Positions 25,320 to 34,772 are shown, numbered from the stretch's first letter. The stretch: 64,000 nt of DNA from Paenibacillus sp. FSL H7-0326 (GCF_001955535.1 NZ_MPVN01000001.1:1736001-1800000), one strand, 5' to 3'. Numbers and translations are program-made. Notes: a model not told the origin generated them from the sequence alone.

Positions 25320-26918
25320 ATGAGTAATGCTGAACAGCCTCAAGACATGACGAGAAGACAATTCCTATCGACAGTTGGTAAAGTCGGGGGTTCTCTTGCC
25401 GTCTTCAGTCTAATGGGCAACTTGGGTCTTCTCTCTCCAGAAACGATGAAAGCTCAGGATTATACGCCTCCCGGGAAGAACGATCTGGCGCTAAGCAATC
25501 GAAACGGCAAAAAGATTATTATCCTGGGTGCCGGCATAGCGGGATTAACCGCGGCCTATGAGCTTGGCAAAGCCGGGTATCAGTGTACGGTGCTGGAAGC
25601 CAAACCTTTTGCGGGCGGCCGGAATTGGAGCATTCGCAAAGGAACCACGAATCAGGAAATCGGCGGAGCGCGTCAATACTCCCAATTCGGCAGCGACCTG
25701 TATTTCAATGCAGGTCCAATGCGGATTCCCCAATTTCATTCCACTCTCGAATATTGCAGAGAGTTTAATATCCCGATTGAGCCCTTCAACAATGTGAACG
25801 ACAGCGGCTATTATTACAATGAGAATGTGGGGGCACTTTCTGGACAAAAAATTACCAAGCGAGCAGCCAAAGCCGATGTGCGCGGTTATGTCTCCGAAAT
25901 GCTCGCCAAGGCTGTCAATCAATCTGCTCTTGATCTCCCTATAACCCCGGAGGAAAAGGAAAAGCTGGTTGAATATCTCCGGCGGGAAGGTGATTTGAAT
26001 GCAGACCTATTCTACCGCGGCTCCTCCCGCGGCGGATATAAGGAAGAGCCGGGCAGCCGCATGGATGCAGGCGTTGTCAGAGATCCGTTTGATCTCAAAG
26101 CCATCCTTCAATCCGGATTCGGTAATTATTTCAGCAATGAATATGGTTATGACCAGCAAATGATGATGTTCCATCCTGTCGGCGGTATGGATATGATCGT
26201 GAAGGGATTTGAGAAGCATCTTGGCAACCGTGTCAAGCTGAATGCTCCTGTTACCGAGATTCGTCAATCCGCTGATGGCGTGCGGGTTCGCTTCACCCAG
26301 AACAAAAAGGAACAGGAAATTACCGGAGACTATTGTATCTGTACGATCCCCCTCTCCGTTCTTCGAAATATTCCAGCTGATTTCTCTTCCTCCATGAAGA
26401 GTGCAATACAGAATGCAAGATATGCATCTGCGGGTAAGATCGGCCTGCAATTCAAACGCAGGTTCTGGGAAGAAGATGAGCTGCTCTTCGGCGGTAACAG
26501 CCTGACTAATATGGACATCACCCAAATCTACTATCCTCCTACAGACTACTTTGGCAAGAAGGGCATCCTGCTCGGCTATTATGCAACCGGGGCAAATGCG
26601 GACAAGCTGGGCAATATGAGCTACATAGAACGGGAGCGTCACGCACTGAATCAAGGTGCCAAGATCCATCCTCAATACAAGACAGAATTCGAGAATTCCT
26701 TCTCCATTGACTGGAAAAAAATTAAATATCAAGAAGGTGCCTGGGTATCCTATAACGCCGAGGAGCGTGCAGGAATGTATAAGACCCTCTGCCAGCCGGA
26801 CAACCGAATCTATCTTGCAGGAGATCATATCAGCCATATCGTAGCTTGGCAGGCCGGGGCCATTGATTCCGCAAGAGCCGTCGTCAAAGATATTCATCAA
26901 CGTGTCATGAAGGCATAA
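25320..26918 (+). CDS. Tat-exported flavin monoamine / L-amino acid oxidase
   Basis: A 532-residue FAD enzyme that should oxidise amines or amino acids to imines with release of H2O2. The N-terminus carries a twin-arginine signal, T-R-R-Q-F-L-S-T-V-G at 11-20, with a hydrophobic stretch to about residue 40. The FAD-binding motif I-I-L-G-A-G-I-A-G-L-T-A-A follows near 67, then an E-A-K-x-x-x-G-G-R stretch, and the C-terminal Y-L-A-G-D-H-I-S-H-I and A-W-Q-A-G-A-I-D-S-A-R are typical of the monoamine oxidase/LAAO family. The ATG at 25320 is used because AAAGGAG abuts the earlier ATG at 25308. The next genes are an exported RidA and TatA. Confidence 0.92.
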   Translation: MSNAEQPQDMTRRQFLSTVGKVGGSLAVFSLMGNLGLLSPETMKAQDYTPPGKNDLALSNRNGKKIIILGAGIAGLTAAYELGKAGYQCTVLEAKPFAGGRNWSIRKGTTNQEIGGARQYSQFGSDLYFNAGPMRIPQFHSTLEYCREFNIPIEPFNNVNDSGYYYNENVGALSGQKITKRAAKADVRGYVSEMLAKAVNQSALDLPITPEEKEKLVEYLRREGDLNADLFYRGSSRGGYKEEPGSRMDAGVVRDPFDLKAILQSGFGNYFSNEYGYDQQMMMFHPVGGMDMIVKGFEKHLGNRVKLNAPVTEIRQSADGVRVRFTQNKKEQEITGDYCICTIPLSVLRNIPADFSSSMKSAIQNARYASAGKIGLQFKRRFWEEDELLFGGNSLTNMDITQIYYPPTDYFGKKGILLGYYATGANADKLGNMSYIERERHALNQGAKIHPQYKTEFENSFSIDWKKIKYQEGAWVSYNAEERAGMYKTLCQPDNRIYLAGDHISHIVAWQAGAIDSARAVVKDIHQRVMKA

Positions 26919-26998
26919 TTCATACGGGATAGCCCCCAGTTATCATCAATAGTGCATTTTATTCCAGGTATATAAATGTCCAGAGGAGGCAGAAGTTT

Positions 26999-27580
26999 AT
27001 GATGAACAAAAAAATAAAAAGTCTAACGCTCGCAGCTATACTCATGGCAAGCTTAAGTGCAACCGCTTATGCAGCAGATAAAGCCCCTATCGAAGTTCAG
27101 GGAACCGTATCGGTGCCTGAGCCCGCTCCAGCACAGGTCTCAGTACCAGGCAGTAGTCCTGTCTTCTACGGTAATCCCAGCTCGAGTATCTCGGGCGGTG
27201 TCGTAGTGCCGGAAGGGTCTGCCTATCTGTACACGAGCGGCACGGTGCCTCCCGTACTGAATAAGGAAGGCAAGACCATCTATGAACGATACGGAGATAC
27301 CAAGACTCAGGCGGCCGGTGTTCTGGCATCCATTGAGAAGCAGCTTAAGGATCAGGGTCTCTCTATGAAGGATGTTGTCTATCTCCGCGCCTACTTGACG
27401 GCGGACGCCGCGAAGGAAGGCATATTCGATTATGCAGGCTGGAATGAAGCTTATGGCGAATTTTTTAACAACGAAAAAAATCCAGTCAAGCCCGCTCGCT
27501 CCACTGTTGGTGTGGCCAGTCTCGTAAGCTCTGATTGGCTGATCGAAATTGAGGCTGTCGCTGTATTTCCCAAAAAATAA
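26999..27580 (+). CDS. Exported RidA-family (YjgF/YER057c/UK114) protein
   Basis: A 193-residue protein with a Sec signal peptide (cleavage after A-Y-A at about residue 25) and a RidA domain at about 60-190. RidA proteins hydrolyse reactive enamines/imines to ketones and ammonia. The key arginine of that activity appears present in K-P-A-R-S-T-V-G-V-A near 161-170, and the last strand L-I-E-I-E-A-V-A-V-F-P is typical. Most RidA proteins are cytosolic, so the signal peptide is unusual. Following directly after an exported imine-producing oxidase, it probably acts on that enzyme's product. GAGGAGG precedes the start. Confidence 0.9.
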   Translation: MMNKKIKSLTLAAILMASLSATAYAADKAPIEVQGTVSVPEPAPAQVSVPGSSPVFYGNPSSSISGGVVVPEGSAYLYTSGTVPPVLNKEGKTIYERYGDTKTQAAGVLASIEKQLKDQGLSMKDVVYLRAYLTADAAKEGIFDYAGWNEAYGEFFNNEKNPVKPARSTVGVASLVSSDWLIEIEAVAVFPKK

Positions 27581-27607
27581 TCAATTACTACATGAGGAGG
27601 ACATCTT

Positions 27608-27796
27608 ATGTTCCAGAATATAGGAATAACCGGAATCATTATGATTCTGGTATTGGTCCTGATCTTATTCGGACCTTCCAGATTGCCTGAGCTTGGACGC
27701 GCCGTAGGTCGGACCTTGTTCGAGTTCAAATCTTCGGCTCGTGATCTCGTCGGTGATAGTAAGGATGAGGATGAATCGTCACCGAACAAAAAGTAG
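27608..27796 (+). CDS. tatA: Twin-arginine translocase subunit TatA
   Basis: A 62-residue protein with one N-terminal transmembrane helix (about 6-22), the [11 protein letters not shown] hinge and an amphipathic helix ending in F-K-S-S, then an acidic, disordered tail. This is the canonical TatA/E layout. GAGGAGG lies before the ATG. No tatC is in the window. Its place directly behind the Tat-dependent oxidase suggests a dedicated pore subunit. Confidence 0.95.
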   Translation: MFQNIGITGIIMILVLVLILFGPSRLPELGRAVGRTLFEFKSSARDLVGDSKDEDESSPNKK

Positions 27797-27846
27797 TTGC
27801 TAAATTTTGGATTCCTATGTTATTATGCTTTTAATAAATTTATAAC

Positions 27847-27862
27847 TATTCCAGTCGGAATA
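27847..27862 (+). promoter_or_regulatory. Dyad TATTCC-N4-GGAATA upstream of the LLM oxidoreductase
   Basis: Perfect 6-bp arms with spacer AGTC. It is a plausible operator for the monooxygenase gene at 27957; the regulator is not identified. Confidence 0.4.
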
Positions 27863-27882
27863 TACTACATTCAACCGGACAG

Positions 27883-27934
27883 CCGGAGATCATTCTTTTC
27901 TATTTAGGAAAGAGTCTGATCTTCGGTTTTTTTT
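27883..27934 (+). terminator. Terminator between tatA and the LLM oxidoreductase
   Basis: CCGGAGATCA pairs with TGATCTTCGG (one G-T wobble), followed by eight T. It may end the tatA transcript, or act as a leader terminator of the next gene, because the dyad at 27847 lies upstream. Confidence 0.85.
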
Positions 27935-27956
27935 GGTTGTCAGGAGGAGGCAAAGT

Positions 27957-29303
27957 ATGTCCAAGAGAGAAATGAAGCTAGGCGCCTTTCTGATGGTTCC
28001 AGGTCATCATGTGGCTGCATGGCGCCATCCCGATGCAGATGTGAATGGTGTGCTGAACTTATCGTTCTACAAGGAGCTTGCTCAAACCGCTGAGCGGGGT
28101 AAATTCGATATGGTGTTTCTGGCAGACAGTCTTGCCGCAAAAGGAAGTAAATCAATAGAAGGCCGGGCGGTGAATGCAACATTTGAGCCGCTGACCTTAC
28201 TATCTGCTCTCTCTGCAGTTACAGATCGTATTGGACTGGCAGCCACCGTCTCCACCACCTACAACGAGCCTTACCATGTTGCCCGCAAGTTTGCCTCCCT
28301 GGATCATCTCAGCAATGGCCGGGCAGGCTGGAATGTGGTGACCTCCGGCAGTGAAATTGAAGCGCTGAACTTTGGGAAAGAGAATCATTTGCTCCATGAG
28401 CTAAGATATGATCGTGCCAAAGAATTTTTAGATGTCGTATCCGGATTGTGGGATACCTGGGATGACGATGCGGTTGTTAAGGATAAAGAATCGGGCGTGT
28501 TCTCCGCTCCTGATAAGATCCGCGCCCTCGATCACAAGGGAGAATGGTTTCAGGTGCAGGGACCGCTGAATATCTCCCGCCCTCCGCAGGGCAACCCTGT
28601 CATCATTCAAGCCGGAGCTTCGGAATCTGGCCGGGATTTTGCCGCACAGTACGCGGAGGCGATCTTTACCGCCTGGCAGACATTTGATGAAGCGAAGCAG
28701 TTTTACACAGATGTAAAAGGCAGGCTGCAGCACTATGGCAGAACGGCCGAGGATGTAAAAATCATGCCGGGCGTGTTCCCTATCATCGGAAGAACCGAAG
28801 AAGAGGCTGATGAACTCGAAGCCAAACTGAAAGAGCTGATTCATCCTACGGTCGGTGTAGCACTGTTATCAGGTCTGATCAGCTACGACCTCTCCCCTTA
28901 TCCTGTAGATGGTCCCTTGCCTGAACTACCTGATCTCTCGCAAATCAATGGTCAGAAGAGCCGCTTCCTACTTCTCAAAGACATCGCTGACCGCGAAGGC
29001 TACACGATCCGCCAGTTGTACCAGCACATCGCAGGTGCACGCGGACATTGGAGCATCAAGGGAACGCCCGTTCAGATTGCAGATCAGCTGGAAGCTTGGT
29101 TCAAAGGGGGGGCCGCTGACGGATTTAACGTCATGGCCCCGTATCTGCCTGGAGGCTTAACCGACTTTGTCGATCTCGTCATACCGGAGCTGCAGCGTAG
29201 AGATTTATTTCGGAAAGAGTATACAGGAAGCACACTACGGGAGCATTTAGGTCTGAGAAGACCCGTTTCAAGAAGTACAAAACAGCCTCTTCAGCATTCT
29301 TAA
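27957..29303 (+). CDS. LLM-class flavin-dependent monooxygenase (NtaA/SnaA/DszA family)
   Basis: A 449-residue FMNH2-dependent monooxygenase with the luciferase-like barrel. K-L-G-A-F-L-M-V-P-G-H-H opens the protein, and A-W-R-H-P, F-L-A-D-S-L-A, N-V-V-T-S-G near 128 and R-Y-D-R-A-K-E-F are family motifs. Members oxidise nitrilotriacetate, dibenzothiophene sulfone, streptogramins or, as B. subtilis YtnJ, sulfur compounds. The ATG at 27957 follows GGAGGAGG. It faces an amino acid importer across a terminator, which recalls the B. subtilis ytm/ytn sulfur cluster; that link is inference. Confidence 0.9.
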   Translation: MSKREMKLGAFLMVPGHHVAAWRHPDADVNGVLNLSFYKELAQTAERGKFDMVFLADSLAAKGSKSIEGRAVNATFEPLTLLSALSAVTDRIGLAATVSTTYNEPYHVARKFASLDHLSNGRAGWNVVTSGSEIEALNFGKENHLLHELRYDRAKEFLDVVSGLWDTWDDDAVVKDKESGVFSAPDKIRALDHKGEWFQVQGPLNISRPPQGNPVIIQAGASESGRDFAAQYAEAIFTAWQTFDEAKQFYTDVKGRLQHYGRTAEDVKIMPGVFPIIGRTEEEADELEAKLKELIHPTVGVALLSGLISYDLSPYPVDGPLPELPDLSQINGQKSRFLLLKDIADREGYTIRQLYQHIAGARGHWSIKGTPVQIADQLEAWFKGGAADGFNVMAPYLPGGLTDFVDLVIPELQRRDLFRKEYTGSTLREHLGLRRPVSRSTKQPLQHS

Positions 29304-29351
29304 TAGGATGCGTTAACCTCTTCACGTTCCCCTAGTATCCCTCCCATACAA

Positions 29352-29385
29352 AAATAACCTTTGCTCGCCAGAGCAAAGGTTATTT
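29352..29385. terminator. Bidirectional terminator
   Basis: AAATAACCTTTGCTC pairs perfectly with GAGCAAAGGTTATTT around a 4-nt loop, between convergent genes. Confidence 0.93.
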
Positions 29386-29455
29386 ACTGTTTTAGATCCA
29401 CATATTGAACTGAATTATGCAATATCCTGGTTCATATCACACGGCTTACAGCAAG

Positions 29456-30202
29456 CTACTCACTACGCATAAGAAATGCCTTCGTCCGTTCAAGCTGTGG
29501 ATTCCCGAAGATCTGCTCGGGTGTACCCGCCTCGGCAATCTCACCTTGATCCATGAATATAACACGGTCCGCAACATCTCTCGCAAAATTCATCTCATGC
29601 GTAACGATGATCATGGTCATGTTCTCATCGGCCAGCTTGCGGATAACCCGCAGTACTTCTCCCGTAAGCTCAGGATCAAGCGCCGATGTCGGCTCATCGA
29701 ACAGGAGAATCTCGGGATTCATCATGAGTGCCCGAGCGATGGCAACACGCTGCTTCTGACCACCGGACAGGCTAGCCGGATACACATTCGCTTTATCCGA
29801 TAAACCGACCTTAGCGAGCAGGTCTGCCACCCGCGGTTTAATGGCCGCTGCATTCTCCTTCTTGACCATTTTGGGAGCAAGCTCCAGATTTCCTTGAACC
29901 GTGAGATGCGGAAACAGATTGAAGTGCTGAAATACCATTCCCATTCGGGAAGTAATTCTTTTGATTTCAGGTGCACTCACATATTTGCCTTCGCTCACGA
30001 GTGACTCTCCCCCGATGCGTATCGTTCCGCCATTCACCGATTCGAGGTTAACCAGGCTGCGAAGCATTGTACTCTTGCCTGAGCCTGACGGCCCGATCAC
30101 TGCGATAACTTCGCCTGGCTTTACATCAAAATCCACTTTTTTTAATACCTGCAAATCTCCAAACGATTTTTGCAGATTCACGACTTCTATCATATTGGTC
30201 AT
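29456..30202 (-). CDS. Polar amino acid ABC transporter ATP-binding protein (GlnQ/TcyC-like)
   Basis: A 248-residue ATPase with Walker [10 protein letters not shown] near 38-46, signature [10 protein letters not shown], Walker [12 protein letters not shown], and V-T-H-E-M at the switch. [17 protein letters not shown] is the family hallmark of polar amino acid importers. The ATG at 30202 has AAAAGGA 10 nt upstream; it lies 22 bp after the permease. It is third in the operon binding protein - permease - ATPase. Confidence 0.94.
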   Translation of the reverse strand: MTNMIEVVNLQKSFGDLQVLKKVDFDVKPGEVIAVIGPSGSGKSTMLRSLVNLESVNGGTIRIGGESLVSEGKYVSAPEIKRITSRMGMVFQHFNLFPHLTVQGNLELAPKMVKKENAAAIKPRVADLLAKVGLSDKANVYPASLSGGQKQRVAIARALMMNPEILLFDEPTSALDPELTGEVLRVIRKLADENMTMIIVTHEMNFARDVADRVIFMDQGEIAEAGTPEQIFGNPQLERTKAFLMRSE

Positions 30203-30224
30203 CACGCGACATTCCTTTTAAAGT

Positions 30225-30884
30225 TTATTCAAACCGAAACCGCTTCTCCAGCGCTTTAAAGAAGAGAGTAAGTACAAGCGTCATTAACAGGTAAACAACA
30301 GCTGCCACGGCAAAAGGCATAATGGTTGCATCCCGATTGACTGCGGTCTGTGCAAAGTGCAATACCTCGGGAACAGCAACGGCATAGAGAAGCGCGGTGT
30401 CCTTGACCAGGGTTATAGATTCATTCGCTGTGGAGGGAAGCACCACTCGAATCATCTGGGGCAGAATAACTCTGATCATTGTCTGCCATTTGCTTAAGCC
30501 AAGCACCTGTGAAGCTTCATACTGACCTTTATCAATCGACAGCAGCCCGCCTCTGAAGATCTCTGCAAAATAAGCAGCGTAATTCAGTACAAAGGCAATT
30601 CCGGCCGCAACGCCGCGATCCAGTACCAGATACTCTCCGACCACCGGAAGCATCGGCAGGCCGTAACAGAAGAACAGCAGCTGAAGCAGCAGCGGCGTGC
30701 CGCGCATGACGTAAATATAGCTGTGCGCAATTGCGGACACCGGCTTAAATCGGCTGTTTGCCATTAAAGTAATGCCAAAGCCGAGCGGTATAGATAATAT
30801 AATGGCTGTAAAAAATAACAGCACGGTCGTTCTTGCCCCTTCCAGCATGGGCAGCGTAATACTCCACAAATATTCTAAACTCAT
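30225..30884 (-). CDS. Polar amino acid ABC transporter permease
   Basis: A 219-residue HisM/GlnP-type permease with about five helices and the coupling loop A-S-Q-V-L-G-L-S-K-W-Q-T-M. M-R-G-T-P-L-L-L-Q-L near 60-69 is the family motif. It forms a homodimeric channel with the ATPase just downstream. A hairpin lies between it and the binding-protein gene. Confidence 0.93.
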   Translation of the reverse strand: MSLEYLWSITLPMLEGARTTVLLFFTAIILSIPLGFGITLMANSRFKPVSAIAHSYIYVMRGTPLLLQLLFFCYGLPMLPVVGEYLVLDRGVAAGIAFVLNYAAYFAEIFRGGLLSIDKGQYEASQVLGLSKWQTMIRVILPQMIRVVLPSTANESITLVKDTALLYAVAVPEVLHFAQTAVNRDATIMPFAVAAVVYLLMTLVLTLFFKALEKRFRFE

Positions 30885-30945
30885 CGTTATCTTCGACTCC
30901 TACAATCCGGATTATGGATTCATGATTCCATTCATTGAAGTAAAA

Positions 30946-30975
30946 GAAACCGGGATAAAACCATCACCCGGTTTC
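30946..30975 (-). terminator. Intercistronic hairpin
   Basis: GAAACCGGG pairs perfectly with CCCGGTTTC, followed on the minus strand by a weak T tract. It probably reduces permease and ATPase transcription relative to the binding protein, or protects the upstream mRNA. Confidence 0.6.
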
Positions 30976-31000
30976 CAGCATATTATCTTTTTATTATTGC

Positions 31001-31768
31001 CTAGTTTAATACTTTGTCCTCTCCAAACCATTTCTCGGAGATGCTGGCCGCTGTTCCATCTTCACTCAGCTCGTCAAGAGCACTTTGCAGCTCATTCAGA
31101 AGCGCTTCGTTTCCTTTTTTCACACCGATTCCGTATTCTTCAGGAGCCAGTGATTCATCCAGCAGCTTGTAAGTCCCTTCTTCTAGAGACATGTAATACT
31201 TCGCAACGACCTCGTCTATAATAACAGCATCCAATCTGCCGCTCTTCAGATCACTTAGAGCAAGTACATTATCCGGGAACTCGGATACCGTACCAACCTT
31301 CTCGTTAATCGGGTGTGCACTCAGCGCATCCGATGCAGAAGAGAGCTTCTGCAATCCGATATTCTTACCTTCAAGCTCTTCCAATGAAGCAAGTGGTGAA
31401 TCCGCAAGCACAACAGCGACCTGACTGTTTGACATATAAGGCTTCGTGAACAGCACCTTCTCTTTGCGCTCATCAGTAATGGTATAACCATTCCAGATCA
31501 GATCAATGCGTCCGCTGCTTAGCTCCGATTCCTTGGAAGACCAATCAATCGGCTGGAACTCTACTTCCTTGCCCATCTTCTCGGCCGCTGCTGCTGCATA
31601 ATCAATATCAAATCCGACAATGTTATTACTCTCATCACGGAATCCCATCGGTGCAAACTTATCATCAATCCCGATGACGAGTGTATTCTCATCCTGTCCG
31701 CTTGTTGAGCAGGCGCTCAGTACAAGAACGAACATACTTATCATTATTAGCCATGCTGACTTTTTCAC
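31001..31768 (-). CDS. Amino acid ABC transporter substrate-binding lipoprotein
   Basis: A 255-residue family 3 solute-binding protein. The signal peptide ends in L-S-A-C with Cys20 as lipidation site. The mature part starts L-V-I-G-I-D-D-K-F-A-P-M-G-F and has V-G-F-D-I-D-Y near 52 and W-N-G-Y-T-I-T-D-E-R-K near 91, the Arg/Asp clamp region of amino acid binders. Closest in style to cystine or polar amino acid binders; the ligand is not certain. It is the first gene of the operon, with its own promoter. Confidence 0.92.
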   Translation of the reverse strand: MKKSAWLIMISMFVLVLSACSTSGQDENTLVIGIDDKFAPMGFRDESNNIVGFDIDYAAAAAEKMGKEVEFQPIDWSSKESELSSGRIDLIWNGYTITDERKEKVLFTKPYMSNSQVAVVLADSPLASLEELEGKNIGLQKLSSASDALSAHPINEKVGTVSEFPDNVLALSDLKSGRLDAVIIDEVVAKYYMSLEEGTYKLLDESLAPEEYGIGVKKGNEALLNELQSALDELSEDGTAASISEKWFGEDKVLN

Positions 31769-31795
31769 GAGTTTCCCTCCACTAGATGTATATTA

Positions 31796-31824
31796 AATAT
31801 AGAATAAATTGCATCCATTTCCAA
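31796..31824 (-). promoter_or_regulatory. SigA-like promoter of the amino acid importer
   Basis: On the minus strand TTGGAA (31819-31824) and TATATT (31796-31801) are spaced by 17 bp, about 28 bp before the start codon. Confidence 0.55.
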
Positions 31825-31984
31825 ACGCTTTAGTCCGCTACCATATTAGCAGAATGAAAACATCATACCACAGGATGAGAGATTACGCCACTGCATTGAT
31901 GAAATTTGTTGAAATCTGTTGAAATGGGGCTGAGATTGTGGATAGACAGATCATTGATCCAGGGATTACTTCCACATAAAAAAT

Positions 31985-32034
31985 AACCCCATGTATTGCG
32001 GATGGACGCTGTTGTCCATCCCGACCATGGGGTA
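31985..32034 (-). terminator. Terminator of the rhamnogalacturonan lyase gene
   Basis: ACCCCATG pairs with CATGGGGT and an inner GGATGGAC with GTCCATCC; on the minus strand T-rich sequence follows. Confidence 0.88.
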
Positions 32035-32050
32035 CCTTATATTCACTACC

Positions 32051-34618
32051 TTATTTCTGCTTCCATTCATCCAACAACAGCTCGGCATGATGAGTCAGGT
32101 TCAGCCTTGCCCGCTCGCTAATCTTGTCCTTGCCGCCTCGCTTGTCCAGCTGTGCCATATATTTTTCCAGGAAGGAAGATGCTTGCCTATAAGCTCCTTT
32201 ATTATAATGATGCACTGCTTGTTTTAGCGTATTGGCCAGCTGCTTCACCACATTTCCTGACAAATCTCCTTCTTCTACGTATTGATTATGCAATTGCTCA
32301 AGCACAGGCAGCAGCCCGGCAATGGATAGATTCGGAAGCTTCACCTGAGCAAAATCCATATCGGACGCAAAATAGTAACTTGTATACACCGGCTGATTAT
32401 AGCCCGTATTCTGCGTAGCTACACCTGCACGATATTGCGGATCATGCAGCAGGGTGTGCAGCTTGTGACTTGTCACTTCCGTATTGGAATAAATACGGAT
32501 GGCGCTGCTATCTGCCGTACGGACTAACATCTCTTCCCGCCAATCGCCAAACACATCCGCCACAAGGGACGGCGTGCCCTTCGTATGATTATTTGTACGG
32601 GTTCCTTCTGCAGTCAGCACCGTTCCTTTTTTCCAATCATCAATGGTCGGCGTATTCTCTAATGAGCCGTTTATGAGCTGGGTCGTCATATCCTTGGACC
32701 ATTTGATGCTCATGTTTGTACCCGGGGCCGTGTCACTAATCTTCTGACCCGCTGCTGTGTATAGTCCGACAGCCCATGTTTCAAGTCCCGGATGATCCGG
32801 ATCTACATCTCCAATCATGCCGCGTCCGGTATCACGTCCGGTATAAGCGCCGTAGATAACCTCACCTGTCCTCGCATCTCTAAGCGCATATCCATAGGGA
32901 GCATAGGCCCCGCCTTCATGCACCATATACACTTCAAGACCTTCGCGAGCTGGATCAATATTAGCAACATGCAGTGCATCTCCATGTCCCAAGCCTGCTA
33001 CAGCTCCAGGATTGGCGCTTTGCGGCGGCATCACAGCCGACGAATTCGACAAGACAGAACCATCATGATCAATGGTAGCCGAGCCATATACAATCTCCTG
33101 CTTGCCGTCACCATCTACATCCGCTACGCTGATTGAATGAGCTCCTTGCGTTGTAATCTGCCCGTACTCAGGATCTGTACCTGCTCTACCATGCGGACCA
33201 TCTCTGAACGGATTCGTCATCGGTGTCCATCCACTATCTACGTACCAATGTTCATTCAGATTGTTCCCGTCCCAGCTGTATGAGACCAGGGTTGTCCGGG
33301 TATAGTAGCCTCTCGCAAATACCGCATAGGGCTGTTCTCCGTCCAAATAAGCTACACCCGAGAGAAAGCGATCCACCCGGTTACCCGGCTCGATTCGGTT
33401 CATCGCGTAATCTCCCCAGCGCAGTCCATCATCATACCGACCCGGCTTGTAACGAATGGTCTGAAGTTCTGCTCCGCTCTCTCCTTCAAATACGCTCAAA
33501 TACTCGGGACCCGATAATATAAAACCTTCAAATTGACGCAATTTATTCCGATTGGCGTCCTTGGAAGGAGCAAACACATCCATAAAGTGATCAGCTAGAT
33601 GCCCCGCATCTTCCCGGGATAAAGGATAGTCATATGCTGGATCGATTCCGAAGGCTTCCTCGAGCGTTTGCGGCCAGCTTCCATCCTTAACCTCCTCATA
33701 TTCATGCCAGTTCATAAACATATCAACGATATGTTCATAGTAGCCCTCCGCGCCAAGTCTATAATCATCTTCATTAGAGTAGCCAGCGGTAAGGTCTTCC
33801 TTCAGCATCGTAATATACCGCTCAGATATGACATCACCTTGGGCATTATAACGAAGAGTCTTGGTACCCGGAGCAGTCTTGAACATAAGCTCGGCTTTAC
33901 CATCCCCATCGAAGTCATATACAAGGAACTGAGTATAATGCGCTCCCGAGCGGATATTGACACCCAGATCTATGCGATACAGCAGTCTGCCTTCATAAGT
34001 ATAAGCGTCAATATAAGTGTTGCCTGTATAGCCGACTTGGGAGACGTCCTTCGCATTACTCGGCTCCCATTTCACAAAATACTCGAGCCTGCCGTCCCCA
34101 TCCACGTCCCCAACACTCATGTCGTTAGCTGAATAAGTGTAAGCTTCACCCGCTGGTGTAACACCGTCCTTCGGCTTCTGGAGCGGAAGATCATAATAAG
34201 AATTCCCCCACGGAATAACGGCCTCACTCTGATCGACTTCTTTGCCTTTCACAACGGCAGATACGTAATAGCTGGAATCTGTCTCTCCCGCTGGATCAAG
34301 ATAATTCGTACTGTCACTCACTTGGGCAATCCTTTTGCCATCCTTGTATATATTGAAGTCCGTACCCGTGAGTCCCGTTTCATTACTGCCCGTTGCCTCG
34401 TTAGCGAGCAGTCTCCAGCTCAGAAATACGCCGTTATTCGCAGGCACTGCAATAAGCCCGCGATCCAGATATTCCATTTGTATACGCCGTTCCATGCTCG
34501 GTTTCCCCTTCCTGCTTACATCTTCAGCTGCGGATGCAATTCCTCCTGTAGTGATCAAGATCATACTCATTCCTGTCACAGCGATCTTTTTGAACAGTCC
34601 CATATTGAAATATGCCAT
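32051..34618 (-). CDS. Secreted rhamnogalacturonan lyase (PL11) with FIMAH domain
   Basis: An 855-residue exported enzyme that cleaves the rhamnose-galacturonate backbone of pectin by beta-elimination, YesW-like. A signal peptide (cleavage near A-S-A, about 30) is followed by a fibronectin-like/beta part (M-E-Y-L-D-R-G-L-I-A-V) and an eight-bladed propeller with calcium-binding D-V-D-G-D-G, D-F-D-G-D-G and D-V-D-G-D-G loops, as in PL11. The last 80 residues (Q-Y-V-E-E-G-D-L-S-G ... L-E-K-Y-M-A-Q-L) form a FIMAH helical module found on Gram-positive secreted enzymes. AGAGGTG precedes the ATG. It stands alone between a terminator and the divergent lpx operon. Confidence 0.94.
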   Translation of the reverse strand: MAYFNMGLFKKIAVTGMSMILITTGGIASAAEDVSRKGKPSMERRIQMEYLDRGLIAVPANNGVFLSWRLLANEATGSNETGLTGTDFNIYKDGKRIAQVSDSTNYLDPAGETDSSYYVSAVVKGKEVDQSEAVIPWGNSYYDLPLQKPKDGVTPAGEAYTYSANDMSVGDVDGDGRLEYFVKWEPSNAKDVSQVGYTGNTYIDAYTYEGRLLYRIDLGVNIRSGAHYTQFLVYDFDGDGKAELMFKTAPGTKTLRYNAQGDVISERYITMLKEDLTAGYSNEDDYRLGAEGYYEHIVDMFMNWHEYEEVKDGSWPQTLEEAFGIDPAYDYPLSREDAGHLADHFMDVFAPSKDANRNKLRQFEGFILSGPEYLSVFEGESGAELQTIRYKPGRYDDGLRWGDYAMNRIEPGNRVDRFLSGVAYLDGEQPYAVFARGYYTRTTLVSYSWDGNNLNEHWYVDSGWTPMTNPFRDGPHGRAGTDPEYGQITTQGAHSISVADVDGDGKQEIVYGSATIDHDGSVLSNSSAVMPPQSANPGAVAGLGHGDALHVANIDPAREGLEVYMVHEGGAYAPYGYALRDARTGEVIYGAYTGRDTGRGMIGDVDPDHPGLETWAVGLYTAAGQKISDTAPGTNMSIKWSKDMTTQLINGSLENTPTIDDWKKGTVLTAEGTRTNNHTKGTPSLVADVFGDWREEMLVRTADSSAIRIYSNTEVTSHKLHTLLHDPQYRAGVATQNTGYNQPVYTSYYFASDMDFAQVKLPNLSIAGLLPVLEQLHNQYVEEGDLSGNVVKQLANTLKQAVHHYNKGAYRQASSFLEKYMAQLDKRGGKDKISERARLNLTHHAELLLDEWKQK

Positions 34619-34772
34619 TTTAACACCTCTTCATCCTATAGTGATCAGCCACCCCCAAATTATAGACATGCCCTTCCCGGACCACCATTCAAATAACAGA
34701 GTTTATTGTTCAAAAATCAGTGTTTCTCTTATTTTCATATCTCTCAAATGTTGCAAAAAAGACATATAACAT

